In this document: positions 11,580 to 23,869 of the stretch, piece by piece | How positions within the stretch are numbered: the stretch's first letter is position 1 | How the letters are laid out: every line of letters begins with the position of its first letter | NCBI GenBank assembly: GCA_036172665.1 | Contig: CM069870.1 | Coordinates: 61,504,212 to 61,568,211 of the forward strand | Source: Prosopocoilus inquinatus | Lineage: Eukaryota > Arthropoda > Insecta > Coleoptera > Lucanidae | Direction of reading: 5' to 3' | DNA length: 64,000 nucleotides | The notes under the pieces: model-generated | Database searches by the model: none | The model's input: only the letters and a program-made list of their open reading frames with translations | Told to the model about the DNA's origin: nothing | Program-made: the position numbers and the translations under genes

Positions 11580-12780
11580 TTCAAACTTCGTGTGTTAAAG
11601 AGTGTTCCACCAGGAAGTTCAGGACAAGTTGATCAGTCGGGTTGGATGGTTAGCGAACTATTTTGCATAGTTTTGGAGCATTTTACCATTCGTGAACGTC
11701 CAACAATTGATATGCCTGAACTTATCAGCCTTAACAACCACGAAAGCCATAAAAGCATAAGCACTGAAAGTGTACTGTAACTGTACTCGGGAATCGTACC
11801 ATTCAATCTTGACATATTTTCTGACAATGATTTCTTGGCTGCAGATGTGACTGATAGGCCACCTCCAGCTGACGATACCAACGATCAGACAATAGAAATA
11901 CCAAAAAATACATTAACAGTGGAAGATTTTTGGATTTTGCAGTATGATATGAGTGAAGTGTTGGAACAGGAATTTCCTTCTGTATTTACCCCTAAATATA
12001 AATGGTTTTGTGTCCTCGGAATCGTACCATTTAATTTTGACATATTTTCTGACAGTGATTTCTTGGTCGCAGATGTGATTGACAGTCCACCTCCAGCTGA
12101 CGATACCACGACCAGACCACAGAAATACTAAAAACGACATTAATCTTGTGAATTTCATCCCAGGATGTTACTCACCGGTTCCCAGCTAATGACGCCGGTG
12201 GCCTGACTATAGAGATACCAGAAACTGCATCCACATCCCAGGAAAAATCTTCCAAAAATATTCAAATAACACTTCAGACGATTCCAGGAAAAAATAATCA
12301 GTAGCAGATTCATGTAGTCAATCCCCAGTAACCAACATCTGTTGTTACCCCCTATCAAGTAAATGCTTTACCCAAAGCTGGTGCTCGTAAGGGAAAATCG
12401 TAGAAAGGGCAAGATATGCGAACTAATAGCCAAACCAATTTTAAAGGAATTCAAAGAAGCACCAGCAGAACGCGAAGCTGGAAGAACGGAGAAATTAAGA
12501 AAAGGATCCACAAAAAAAAAATCCAAGATTTAGATTTAGTTCTTAAAAATAAAGCGATTAAGAAAGTACTTAAAGTAGATGTCAAAGAAAGCGAATCTGG
12601 AGATACTGGCACAGATATTTCATGCAAGGATGATACATCACACGATTTTTCTGAACTCCAAGACGACGTAGATGAAGTTTCAATAAACATAAGAGGCTTT
12701 GTTCTTGTGAAAGTTGAAGGTAGATGGTATCTGATAACAAATCAAAATACTTACATATTAGTCATACTCCTAATATCATA
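11580..12780 (+). pseudogene. pogo/Tigger-like (CENP-B type) transposase remnant
   Basis: Plus-strand pieces resemble the DDE_1 domain of pogo/jerky-like transposases: VPPGSSGQVDQSGWMVSELF, then SLNNHESHKSIS, where the family has a catalytic D in LDNH. The domain's end (GIVPFN-DIFSDNDFLAADVTDRP) follows, and then a basic tail ending FVLVKVEGRWYLI (about 12700). The catalytic D to N change, several frame breaks and an internal duplication show it is dead. The N-terminal DNA-binding domain is not identified with confidence. Confidence 0.6.
11785..12150 (+). repeat. tandem duplication inside the pogo-like remnant
   Basis: A segment beginning ctcgg.aatcgtaccatt and encoding FDIFSDxDFLxADVxDxPPPADDT occurs at 11785-11925 and again at about 12014-12150 (offset about 229 bp). 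A third, poorer piece may lie near 12200-12260. The copies have diverged, so the duplication is not recent. Confidence 0.65.
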
Positions 12781-12789
12781 AACCAGCGG

Positions 12790-13695
12790 AACAAATTGTA
12801 CAAAATTAAACGTTTGAGTGACCCACAGGAAATAATTTTTTTAATTTTATTTTCTGTTGGTTAACAACGTAAATGAAATGAAAGATTTTAGCTCAAATTC
12901 GATTAACCGAGGCGTACTTTTGTTGTTTTGTAATGCCCGGTGTAAAGAAGTAGGTAATTAAAGGAACGGATTTGAAAACTTGATTGAATATGAAAGCTCT
13001 GAATTCTTCGCGAACGAATCGAGCAAGCATCTAAGAAATTTGAAAGCGCCCACGCTGAATTTTCCGCGCCTTATTCGCGCTCATTTCCTATTCCATTCGG
13101 AATGGACACCTTGAAAATGGACTTGCGTTGCATGTCACGGCGTGCGCTTACGATACGACACTGTTAATTTACACTTTCATTGATGATAATGTAGCACATT
13201 AGTGAATGAGTTCACCGTCCCTAATTCTCAAGTAACTTAAATTGAATGTTAATAAACTATATTTTATTTATATTTATATTTTTTTATATTACTAGACCGA
13301 ATGTTTCTTAATGTTACGTACTTATTTTAATGTTCATATAAACATATACTCTACTACTATACTTGGTTATCGATACACAGAGTTCTAAATTTTTATTTGT
13401 TTTTTCGAGTTTTTACCAAAAAACAGTTTGAGATTATTTACGAAAAATGTTGAAAATGATTATCTACATCTAAGTGTACAGGCTTCCACTCTTCTTTGCA
13501 TCCACCTAAGAACTCTTAAGCCTGTAGTAGTAAGAGGTTGTCATTCTATATTATATGATATGAACTCAACCTAAAATTGATTCATCATTAAAATAAGTGC
13601 GCAACATTAAGTAGCAGCTTGTATACTTTGCCGTGTATTTTATACACTGTGTTGATTCGTTTGTCAGACAGGAAAATAATACGTAGAAGACCAAT
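12790..13695. other. AT-rich spacer
   Basis: A moderately GC-rich patch lies at 13040-13150. No gene or repeat recognised. Confidence 0.4.
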
Positions 13696-13699
13696 TTAA

Positions 13700-13830
13700 T
13701 ATATATAAGTGTTGACTCTCCTGCACATTTTTCTGTACATTTTTCAGTGAAACTGCTAAGAAAAACTTTGTTCAGAAGAAAGTTGATGGTAAACGATACC
13801 TGATAACCAGAATTATAACAGGCTACATTT
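13700..13830 (+). pseudogene. second copy of the pogo-like C-terminal tail
   Basis: The plus strand encodes FVQKKVDGKRYLIT (about 13770-13815), closely resembling FVLVKVEGRWYLIT at about 12700. This suggests a second decayed member of the same family just left of a LINE. Confidence 0.4.
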
Positions 13831-13859
13831 AGTTTTTCAAGCATCTTAACAGTCCTGTT

Positions 13860-14745
13860 TCAGTACGATAAGAAAGGAGGATAAATTAAAAAACTTAGGA
13901 GTTACTCTAGATTCTAATCTCAAATTCACACATCACATTTCAAAACTGCTACAGCAAGCTTATATGAATTTAAAAGTTATTTACCTTAACAGACATTGCT
14001 TAGATCAGAAAACGAAAATTTACTTATGTATATCATTAGTTTTAAGTAGAGTTGATTATTGCGACTCCGTGTATGGACCTCACTTGGACGTCCTAAATAA
14101 AAAAGATTACAAAAATTACAAAATTCCTGTCTACGGTTGATCTACGGAATCACTAAATATTCCAGTATTAGTAACAAAATCAAAGAGGTGGGCTGGTTGC
14201 GTATGGATCATAGAAGAATATTTCATGCTTACTGTTTATTTTACAAAATTATATACTATCAACATCCACCATATTTATATAACTTAATTACATATCGAAC
14301 TGATGTACATAATTTAAATCTACGATGCAAAGGATTGCTAACTCCACCGCTTCATAAGTCTCAAAATTTTAAACGCTCCTTCAGTTATTGTATCGTAAAT
14401 TTTTTTCAATAAATATCATTTGGAATGCGTTACACTTGACTACTCTCACTTCAGACGCAAGCTGTTTCAGTTGTTGTTATCCTTACAAGCCTAAGATCTA
14501 TTAAATGCTATTACGTTAGTAAGTTTTCAAAATTTTGTTTCAATCACTATGTAGTAACTAACACGTCTTATTGTATTGTATTTTTTTTTCTCTTAGTATA
14601 CATATTCATTACTGTTGGTTAGGTGGCTGAGCAGTTGTACGCTTTTGCGTTCGTACTGAAACTCGCCCAACTTTCTGATTATCTAAATATCTCGTTTATT
14701 TTAACTGTTGAATAAAGACACTATTATTATTATTATTATTAAGAC
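13860..14745 (+). mobile_element. CR1-like LINE, 5'-truncated 3' end
   Basis: The plus strand encodes the thumb and C-terminal region of a reverse transcriptase (LKNLGVTLDSNLKF near 13895, then SRVDYCDSVYGPHLD). After a frame change comes LIYGITKYSSI, REVGWLRMDHRRIFHAYCLF-type residues and GLLTPPLHKSQNFKRSFSYC (14137-14412). It ends with gaataaagac and an (ATT)n tail at 14715-14743, typical of 3' ends of this LINE group. Several frame breaks make it inactive. Confidence 0.72.
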
Positions 14746-16310
14746 TCAACCAATACGACAAGACCAAGTCCAAGCAGTGACCAGAAGATGGAGGTTGTGC
14801 GCTTCAATTCTAGAACTAACAAAAAAGCCGCAGGATAAGACCTCAAAAGACAAATTGACAATAAAATGCCGCGATGATCAAAATAGAATCAAAAGAGGAA
14901 CACCGCCAGTTAGTTTCAAAGGGAATTGCAAAGCTTCTTGAAACAAAATGGACGGAAACTGAATGTTAGGAAAGTGACATTATCGAAGACACAATGTACA
15001 ATGTACCAGAAAACATTAGAACTTCACAGGATGGAAACACGAAGTAATCCGAAATCAGAGTAATCAAGTAATGAAAATTTCACAGACAGTCGGGTAAGTG
15101 TGAGAAAAAGGAAGAGAATTGCGATTTCTGAAACGAGCAACCTCTATTGGGAAGAATAAAGTTGTCTTGTCTGCTTTGCTTTGGGCAGTTCCCGCTTATT
15201 TTGCCTTTTGGTATTGACCCTTCCGGGCATTTACTATGTGTAAACTGTGCCAATCAAGGGACAGAACAAATATCCATGGCCCTGGTGAAATTTGAACTTA
15301 ATCTGCAACGTGACACAATCTCCAAAGTCGGCTAGGCTAACCACTGAGCCTGGCTAAAGCCCAAGAAGTAAGAGGAAACATAAACTCAAACTCTGCAGTT
15401 TGCCTTCCACTAAGAAATTGTTAATGAAATCAATTGGTTTGGAGCACTGATTTGGAGAAATAAAAACTGACAGACGATGACAGAGATAAGGTGTTTTGTT
15501 TTCACGACCGATAGGTCCAGTCATTTCAGTCTTCGTTAGGCAACATCGACAGAGAACGAGTCCTGAGGATACAATGGAGGAGAACGAATAAATTCCTAAA
15601 CCAAAGAGTGGGGAAGAAAAGATTTGTTTTAAGACCAAAATTCCAGAACGAAGCGAAAAATTGTTCAGTGACATAAGTGAAAACGTCTGAAGGTTAAAAA
15701 CAAATGATATCCGCGCAAAAGGTAAACAAAAATTGTTTAAAAAATTTACTTAAAAAATAATAAACAGTAACAGTGACTTGACGTCTGACGAAAGCGAAAT
15801 ATTTATGGAACTAAGCAAAGGAAGTGAAGGTAACAATGGGATTCGGTGTGTATCAAAAAATATGTATGTAGAAATGTCACTTTCTATTGATACTGATCAT
15901 AATAATAATAAATTTTACTGATACACCATGATTTCCTGTGTCTTACACAAATTATACACAAAAAAGTTCAAATATAATAAAGACCAAAAGATATATTCAG
16001 ACTGACATAATCAAATGGATCAGATCTTAATTTATCCCTAAAATCTGAAAATTAATGTAAATTGTATTATACGTATTATATTTATATATGATCTGTATCA
16101 TATATTAAAGCTAAATAAGATTCATAGTATCTGTTCACAAATTAAAAGTCCACAACCAGTATTGCCTAACAAATACAGCTCTAACAACATATTCTAGTTA
16201 TGAGCAAAGGGAGGACCTAAGAAAGTGAACTGCTTGAAACCAGTTTGAGATAGCGGCAGTCCGACTCGACGCGGGGGTCTAAATCGAAGCGAAATGTTCC
16301 GCCCGCTTAT
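14746..16310. other. intergenic sequence with possible transposon debris
   Basis: The stretch 14760-15120 is purine-rich and encodes a basic segment that could be more pogo-like tail (RRWRLCASILELTKKPQ), but I cannot prove it. From 15120 to 16310 no gene or repeat is recognised. Confidence 0.3.
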
Positions 16311-16682
16311 ACGTGATTTTTAATCAATGAGTCTAATATCGCCACGGTAACAACGCGAATATAATTCCAGAAGCTAATAACAGCTCTTCCTTGAATTTAG
16401 AAACAACAATTTAGTTGATTTGAATTAAATAGAAACACGACACGTCTCTGCAGCACACTCTCTTGTGCGCATCGTGTCCGAGCATCGCAGTCAACCGCGA
16501 CATTATTGTGAATCATGCTGTCCTGACGAATGCATTATTACTTTGGCTTACCGATTATTCAGTATTAGCTAGACGCGCTGCGCCGGCAAATATGTTGAAA
16601 CGTATACACAATCTATTTATAACATTGCACCGCTTCCTTGCAATAGTAAAGTTTTACACTTTTTTCTGTCCGCCATGTGGTT
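16311..16682 (+). repeat. dispersed repeat, copy B
   Basis: Direct-orientation partner of 1257-1632. Differences are mainly substitutions. The flanks of the two copies do not match. Confidence 0.7.
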
Positions 16683-16689
16683 ATGAGTT

Positions 16690-18178
16690 AAGGTTTATGA
16701 GTTCTGAATCTTTAATTATTATAACTAACCATAGGATTTGAATAAGTACACGCCATCGTTTCAGTAGCGCCGTAAAAATGTATCGAACAGGCACATTGTG
16801 TAATGGGACGGTGAAAATAATTTACGGCGTTCTTACTATATGACGCAATGTCGCAATAAAGTCCGCCGGTCGAGGTACAACTGATCAACTAATTACTCTG
16901 AAAATATTTTTTATTGCGGCAATATTGCTCTGTTTTTTGTTATACTGAGTAACACCATTGCTGTAGCGGCGTTTATTGTCTCCGCAGCCCTCGCGTTTGT
17001 TTACACGCTACGGTATAATATTTTATATTACCTGCTTCACTAGAATTTGAACCGCGCAAAATATATTTCTCCTATATATAATTATAACAGATGAAAAGTT
17101 CTTTCATTTAAAATTTTCCTGGCATTGAAAAGGTTTTCTTATAATGAACGTAAATGTGAATAAGAACAAGTCTCTTACGAACTGAGCAAGTATTTTGATA
17201 ATTTATTTTCGTAAAGTTCTTGCTCGTTGATAATTGCAGGTGTAAACAGTACGAATCTCAATCCTAAATTATTTTCCTCCAAATTTTAAATAGTCTTGCG
17301 TATCCCTCTTCAACTTTACGTAAAGAAATTCGAGGCGCTAATACAAAATTTTTATCAATCTTTAACCGAGCGCGAAGACAAAAGATACTGTTGATAACGT
17401 TTCGTTTGCTAAAGCATGGGAAAATAACCGTGCGAAAACTTTTTCCGTTCACTCAAAAAATAGTAGTTCAGAAGGGACACGTTAGATGGTACCAGCTCCT
17501 GGGCAGTTTTGAAGCGCGAAGGGATTTTATAAATAACCTTTCCGGCGTGGAATCAATTGTAATAATTAGTCATTCTTTAGTCGTTGGCAAGTCGTTCTTC
17601 GGATCTAATTAAGGGCAATCATGCTATGAGCGTTTTGTGAAGTGTTCCTTTGTTGATTCCTCAAGGATGACCAAGTAGTTGACCCCCGTTTGCATTCTAC
17701 AGCAAAGCAGCAGAGGTCCTCTTGTGCGAAGTCTCACAGTATCTTGTAGGAAGATGAATTTGTACCCTTAAACCCGACATATTTTATTTTCTCTTGCTGT
17801 ATTTCTTATTGTAACTTGAGTATTCAATACATTCCATTTTAATATTTTCTTAGGATATTCATTTCGTGTTTGTTAATTATTTGGTTTTAATACTTGTACA
17901 GTCCCTTAACCAAGAATCACTCTGCTCTGCCTCTCGAAAATCAGGCCAAGTAAATTGAGTAATTACAAGAGAATAGAAGTTTCAAATCAATTTTCGTCGT
18001 TCTTAAATAGGCTCGGTGTGCCTTTTAGCGTTAAATTAATTAATGCACCGGTGCACAGTGGAGCAAAACACACTTTTTCGTGCCAAAAAAAATTGCTTCA
18101 TGAAATTGAAATTTGGCACAAATAACAAGAGATGTATGAAAAATAAAATTAAGGAGCAAACATACTGTAAAGTTGATG
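16690..18178. other. intergenic sequence
   Basis: Mixed base composition with no ORF of recognised family and no repeat detected by eye. Confidence 0.4.
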
Positions 18179-18621
18179 TACAGGGCGTTGAAAAAATCAT
18201 TTTGTATTCGTTTCATTTGATTTGATTAGATCAAGTATAAAAGTTCTTAGATATCACTTTTACGTAATTTAAATAAAAATCTAAACAAAAGAGGAGCAAA
18301 AAATATAATTCTGATAATTTGAATTATAACGATTTAGGAAAACCGATATTAATTAATTTCAAAATAAATCAGATTCTCTTCTTCTGAAATAATTTTTTAC
18401 CTGTATCGTAGTTTTAGTTTTGGAGAAATATTATTATCATTCATAAATCATCAATAAAATTAATTGAATACGAATTATTATTTCATAGATTAACAATTTT
18501 ATACATAAAAATTAGTTATACTTTTAGAACAAAACAATTTAGGAAATTTTAATCCGAAGTTTTTCTCTTTATTAGGGGAAGTAGGGTATGTCACTATTTG
18601 CCTTTTTTCCAACACCCTGTA
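18179..18621. mobile_element. MITE with TACAGGGyGTTG ends
   Basis: The left end tacagggcgttgaaaaaa and the reverse complement of the right end (tacagggtgttggaaaaaa) are inverted. TA follows the right end. No coding content. The ends resemble nonautonomous Tc1/mariner-type elements. Confidence 0.6.
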
Positions 18622-19168
18622 TATATAAAATTCAAAAAACATTTTTCCTTTTTTCTTTTTTCCTTCCTTTAATTTATTGAAGTTTGAGGTATATTTCAAA
18701 ACGTTCATTAAAAAAAAAAAAACAAAATAAATTACAAAATACGCCATTCGATTTAAGAAGTATGTGAGGATGAATTAAATCATAAATATATTACCTCTAT
18801 AATTTATTTGTTTGCGAATTTGTTAAAAATGGAAACTAAAATATCAACAAAAAGGATGCTGGAATCATTACGCGCGTTGGTAAAGAGAACTTTGGTAAAA
18901 CTTATTTAAAATAAGTTAACTGAAAAAACAAATTTTGAAAATTTGAAAATGATTAAATAAGCGTTTTTCTTCATCTTCTAGTGAAAAGTTTTCAACAAGT
19001 TTTTGTAATTGGGAAATTTGTTTTTTCACTTTCAGCAAATACAGTAGATTAACAACCATTTTTAAATTTTAGTTCATGTATTTTGAGAATAATAGTTATT
19101 AATTAATATTATTTAAAAACTTTTTCAATGAAATGATGAGTTCACAAGTACTAAACAAATGCGCAAAT
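18622..19168. other. very AT-rich spacer
   Basis: No gene or structured repeat recognised. Confidence 0.4.
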
Positions 19169-19770
19169 GCGAATAAATTGGGCAAGTCGTTTTTGGTCTG
19201 CAGTGGGAATGTCGAGCTACGTTTCTGCTGAAGAAGCCCCAAGCAGGGCTGAAACAGCTGTCCAGAGGCTGCTCGAGGTTCTCACTGCAATCAAAAACGA
19301 TTTGCACAAAATTTTTCTAAAATCTTTCATTATGCTTTGACAGCAAGCATGGCCGCCTTGCATGGAGGACTCATTAGGAGCAAATCCCGCTTCAATTTGT
19401 CTATCCTACTGCAATGTTAGGTCAAAAAGCGATAGTAAGATGTCGCTATTTTATATGTTCATCATTCTTACATCGCATTTGCGAATAAATTGGGCAAGTC
19501 GTTTTTGGTCTGCAGTGGGAATGTCGAGCTACGTTTCTGCTGAAGAAGCCCCAAGCAGGGCTGAAACAGCTGTCCAGAGGCTGCTCGAGGTTCTCACTGC
19601 AATCAAAAACGATTTGCACAAAATTTTTCTAAAATCTTTCATTATGCTTTGACAGCAAGCATGGCCGCCTTGCATGGGGGACTCATTAGGAGCAAATCCC
19701 GCTTCAATTTGTCTATCCTACTGCAATGTTAGGTCAAAAAGCGATAGTAAGATGTCGCTATTTTATATGT
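19169..19770 (+). repeat. 322-bp tandem repeat, nearly two units
   Basis: Unit 1 is 19169-19490 and unit 2 is 19491 to about 19770. They are almost identical (one g/a change in the tgcatggrggactc part). Each unit contains agaagccccaagcagggctg, which can form a short stem and resembles 3'-terminal hairpins of some LINEs. The same unit occurs inverted at 48661-49140 and as a fragment at 56429-56548. A 96-codon frame crosses the unit junction (19362-19652) and recurs intact at 48718-49008. This probably reflects recent copying rather than coding. Confidence 0.9.
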
Positions 19771-19774
19771 TAAT

Positions 19775-20204
19775 AAATATTATGTTAACAAATTATACAA
19801 TTGATGAAAAGTACTTTTGACAGGATTTATCTCCTAATGTCCCACTGTGCGGTGGTGGCAGTGTACCATTTCGCGTGTTCAAGGGAGGTTTTCCCAATTT
19901 TTAAAAGAAAATTTTCGTTTAAATTAGCATAGGAAGGCCATAACTTGCAAGTTGGTGAGGCAGCGTTGGTATTTCCTACTTTTTCAAATTAAAAGTTTAT
20001 TTACCTTATTCTTGATGTTTCGTAAAACGGAATGTTCACCCTGAAAATATCGAGAGACATTTCTGAATCACTGTGTATATTATCGTTTTCTTCAAGGGAT
20101 CAATTTGTATGAACAGAGAACACACCTTCATTCCTAGATTTAAGAAATAAGACCTTCAGTTTTTTTTGTTTCATTTTAGTTAACACTTTAATTAAAATAT
20201 CTAT
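19775..20204. other. spacer
   Basis: No gene recognised. Confidence 0.4.
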
Positions 20205-20473
20205 ACCGGGTATTTGAAAATTGTTGTTGCGCCACTGAGTTAAGGTAACAAGTTGTCACAACACTTACAACTCGGTACATTGTTATTACCGAAATGAAAG
20301 CCCCTTACACAAATAACTTGACATGACTTAACGGACATGCTATTATTTTATGGAAAGAAAAAATAAAAAACAAAAATATATATATTACAATAAAAAATTA
20401 AAATGGGTTTCTTGAATTCATTAGGACTTCCAGATGCCACAGTTTTTTTACTACCAATTTTCAAACACCCTGT
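20205..20473. mobile_element. short MITE
   Basis: The left end accgggtatttgaaaattg and the reverse complement of the right end (acagggtgtttgaaaattg) are inverted repeats of about 19 bp with two mismatches. The interior is noncoding. Confidence 0.6.
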
Positions 20474-20726
20474 TTCAGTAACTTATTTTGATGTCCTTCA
20501 TGAGTCTAGACAAGAAAAAATTTATTTATTTTTTTACTTCTGACGGAGCTATTTATTGTTAAGGAGTGATTGTGCGATTTTTAACTTCCCGTAGAAAGAT
20601 TATAAAGAAATAGTTACTAAAGTCTAGCTAGGTTTTCTTATCAACATTTGTCATATGTACCTAAATAACTTGCAATTTATTGTTGCTGATTTATTGAAAA
20701 TTTACACACAATTATTACAAGAGGAT

Positions 20727-20750
20727 ATAAATAAATAAATAAATAAATAG
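20727..20750. repeat. (AAAT)n microsatellite
   Basis: Six aaat units within an AT-rich region. Confidence 0.8.
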
Positions 20751-21076
20751 CCTCAACATTAATCATCTAAGCTAAAATAAATAAATTAATTAATTGACAA
20801 CAAAATAAATAACAAAACAAGCACACTTAACGTAACTAAAATCACACTTCTACTAGCGCTAATTATAAATAATTGAATTAAATTAAAGGAAAGTGTAACA
20901 GGTCTCTAAAAATATACAGGACACCGCATCTAAACTCAAAGGAAAAACTATTAAAGCTAATTTCTACAATTACGTCAACAAACTAGATGAACTCGAGCTA
21001 CTATACAGAGTAGCAGCAAAATATTGAGCAATTTCGACTAAGACTATGACTATTTCTCCCTAAGTATTACTAAACT

Positions 21077-21234
21077 TATAAAGGTGCGATCAAAAAAGAA
21101 AGAAAAGGAAAGGAAGTTAGGGTGACACCTGAGCAACTAAAGTTGCTATGTTACCAGCAAAGAAGAAAAACGTGATTTTCAAAATTTGTAACCTACATTT
21201 TTTATTTCTTTCTTTTCGATCGCATTATCTTATA
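21077..21234. mobile_element. small palindromic MITE
   Basis: Inverted ends of about 28 bp (gcgatcaaaaaagaaagaaa against tttctttcttttcgatcgc, with small gaps) enclose about 100 bp of noncoding sequence. The outermost bases read ataa and ttat. Confidence 0.55.
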
Positions 21235-22756
21235 GTATTACATAAATACAATACGATAAATTTTTTTTGATAAAGATGGGCCAGGGAAATGTGAACGTAT
21301 GTCGTAACCTACAACACCAAGCAGTTGTCAATTCATAGACTGTCAAGTAAAGTAGTAATCTGAAACAAACTTTTCTCTTCCACGGCCCTACTTACTTAAA
21401 ATTTTATTTGGACGTAAACAGATACGTGTTTTGCTTTATACATGCAAAAATCCCTAACTTTCTGAATATTCAGATAGGTAAATAAATAGTAAATAATACT
21501 CCATATTCCTGATCGAAATCGAACTGAATTGTAATAATAACTACTTGACATTAACTATTCTTTTTTTGAAACATTTTAGACTTATTTAACACTGGCATTA
21601 GCAGCTGTTTATTTTTAAATCGTAAAGAAACGAATTCTTCATTCTACGTGCAATCTTATTTATACCTTAAGATTATTATTTTTAAAATATTGCATCAAAC
21701 TTATTGGTAGCGACAATATTTAAAATATATGCTCCTTTTTTCTATGTAATTGCTTAAATTATTTGCACGGGGTGGAAATTTTGAATTAATAAGATAAGAT
21801 TGTCAATTTTCCAGCAATTATAAAGCAACAATTTTTGAAGAATAAATTGTTTTCTCTTCATTTTTTCGTGATTAATTTAACTTCCTAACAATTTTAATTC
21901 GTTAATTTTAATATTGACCCTATTTGTTTGAGTATAAACATCAGTATTTCTATTACTATTTATTTTTATTATTCTATTATTTATTTTGATGTTTATAATT
22001 TTTTTTTTCTGTTAGACCGGAATGTTGAAAGACTCTGAGATCATAGAAAATGAATGAGAACAAATAACGCAGATCATTGAAGACTGAAATTTATAAATTA
22101 CGAGCGAGATAGCATTACGTTTCGAGTAAGGAAGAACCCACGCCTTTGAAAGTGGCTAGAGCATACAAAGCCCCGATCTATCTTTCCTTTGCTTGCTTAA
22201 CTGTTTCCTGCCTTGTTGTAGAGCCCATGTCTCACTTTACACAACGACCGGCTTTAGTGTTTAGCCAAAAATGTAACAAATTTATACTTTAAAAAAAGGA
22301 AACCGAAAAGACGAAGTAAAGTAAAACAAGGAAGAAAGTATTTTACATATAATTTTTTTTGTACGACCATCAGTTGTTCGCTACTAGAAGCATTCTTTCA
22401 AAACAATTAGGTATTATTACTCAAAGATCGAAAATACTATCGACGTAAGTAAAAAGGAATTAGTTTCAGAAAAGTAACTAGTCAGAGAGCGTTTGAGAAA
22501 GAAAAGGGAAAAAGGAAGAAGACCAAGAGAGACCTTAAAAACTAAACAAAGAAGAAAAATATTTCTAAAAACAAAACAAGACACCATTGTGAGGACCGAT
22601 GCTAAAAGCAAGGAGGAAGTGGGGAAGAGGAAGAGTTGCCCTTTAGGAGAAAGAACTGGGATTAACTTGAAGAAGGAACCTTTTTATTTAAGATGTACGA
22701 AGCACGTAAGGATTTTTAAAATGACTCAAAGGTTACTCATTGGTACCTTCTTTTAG
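21235..22756. other. AT-rich then purine-rich spacer
   Basis: A purine-rich, lysine/arginine-coding stretch (22493-22756) precedes the tandem array. It may belong to the same repeat, but no family is recognised. Confidence 0.3.
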
Positions 22757-23530
22757 CTTTCGGGCGAAGCAAGATATACACAGATAAGAATGTACTAAAG
22801 AAAACTGAATGTCTGGAGAACGACTCACAACTATTAATTTTCTCAAATGATGGAGACCAGGGAAAAAAAAGAAGAGACAGATGGCCTTAGAACAACCTCC
22901 TGGTTGCAAAAGGTGTTCAAGGTTGGAAAGACGAAACAGAGAAGAGATCTTTACTTTCAGCTTCCGGAATATAATAGTGGAGTAACACATAGATACGGAC
23001 GTAGTAAAGAAAATTGAATATCTGAGGGGGGAGAAGGACCCCACAAGTATTAATTTCCTCAAAGGATGGAGACCAGAGGGAAAAAGAAGAAGAAGAAGAG
23101 AAAGTTGGCCTTAGAACAACCTCCTGGTTGCAAAAGGTGTTCAAAATTGGAAAGACCAAACAGAGAAGAGATCTGTACTCTTAGCTTCCGGAATGTGATA
23201 GCGGAATAACACATAGATAAGGTCGTAGTAAAGAAAATTGAATGTCTGGAGAAGGACCACACAAGTATTAATTTTATGAGAGGACGGTGACTAGGGGGAA
23301 AAAGAAGAAGAAGAGAAAGAAGAAGAAGAGAGAGTTGGCCTTAGAACAACCTCCTGGTTGCATGAGGTGTTCAAAATTGAAAACTCCAAACAAAGGAAAG
23401 AACTTTACTTTTAGCTTCCGGAATATAATCCCGGAGTAACACTTAGAAAAGGACGTTGTAAAGAAAATTGAAAGTCTGGAGAAGGGCCTCACACGTATTA
23501 ATTTTCTCAGAGGATGAAGAAGACTAGGAG
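22757..23530 (+). repeat. degenerate tandem array, 204-230 bp unit, about 3.5 copies
   Basis: Successive cttccggaat-type starts fall at 22757, 22961, 23185 and 23415. Each unit contains ggccttagaacaacctcctg, a gaa-rich run that varies in length, and taaagaaaattgaa. The aligned frames shift between units, so it is noncoding now. It lies directly left of a LINE remnant and may derive from one. Confidence 0.85.
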
Positions 23531-23685
23531 GAAAAAGAAGAAACATAGAGAATAGCGTAATAGAAATTGCATGATAAAACATTGGAGAAATATATGGTGA
23601 GCGGGGGAGTAAGCCATTATCCTCAGTCTTGTTTACGTTGTTTTTGGAAGAAGTTACAGGGAAAATAACAAGTAGTAATAGATTA

Positions 23686-23835
23686 GGGCCCCTCGAATCA
23701 AGGGAACAGATTGGCAAGATAACGTGACGTTAAAATGACGTAGTTCTCCTGCGATTTGTATACGTTTGTATGAGAGCCTACGTCATTTTGACGTCACGCT
23801 TTCTTACTAATCTCTAGATTCGAGAATAAGGCCCC
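23686..23835. mobile_element. 150-bp palindromic MITE with ACGTC motifs
   Basis: The ends gggcccctcgaatc and gattcgagaataaggcccc are inverted. The arms also carry inverted tgacgttaaaatgacgtag and ctacgtcattttgacgtca. About 65 bp per arm pairs with some mismatch. Confidence 0.7.
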
Positions 23836-23869
23836 AGGGGTAATATATCTTAAAAACATCGGTGCGTGC

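Noticed and set aside
15285..15360. tRNA-like 3' half (ggtgaaatttgaactt, with a possible acceptor)
   Set aside because: No matching 5' half, anticodon arm or internal promoter box A could be placed. It may be SINE-like debris at best.
22757..23530. CRISPR-like array
   Set aside because: Repeat units are 204-230 bp without short spacers, and the context is a eukaryotic chromosome.
22733..23717. Several minus-strand frames of 80-147 codons in the tandem array
   Set aside because: They read Phe/Ser-rich antisense of a gaa-rich tandem repeat and shift between units.
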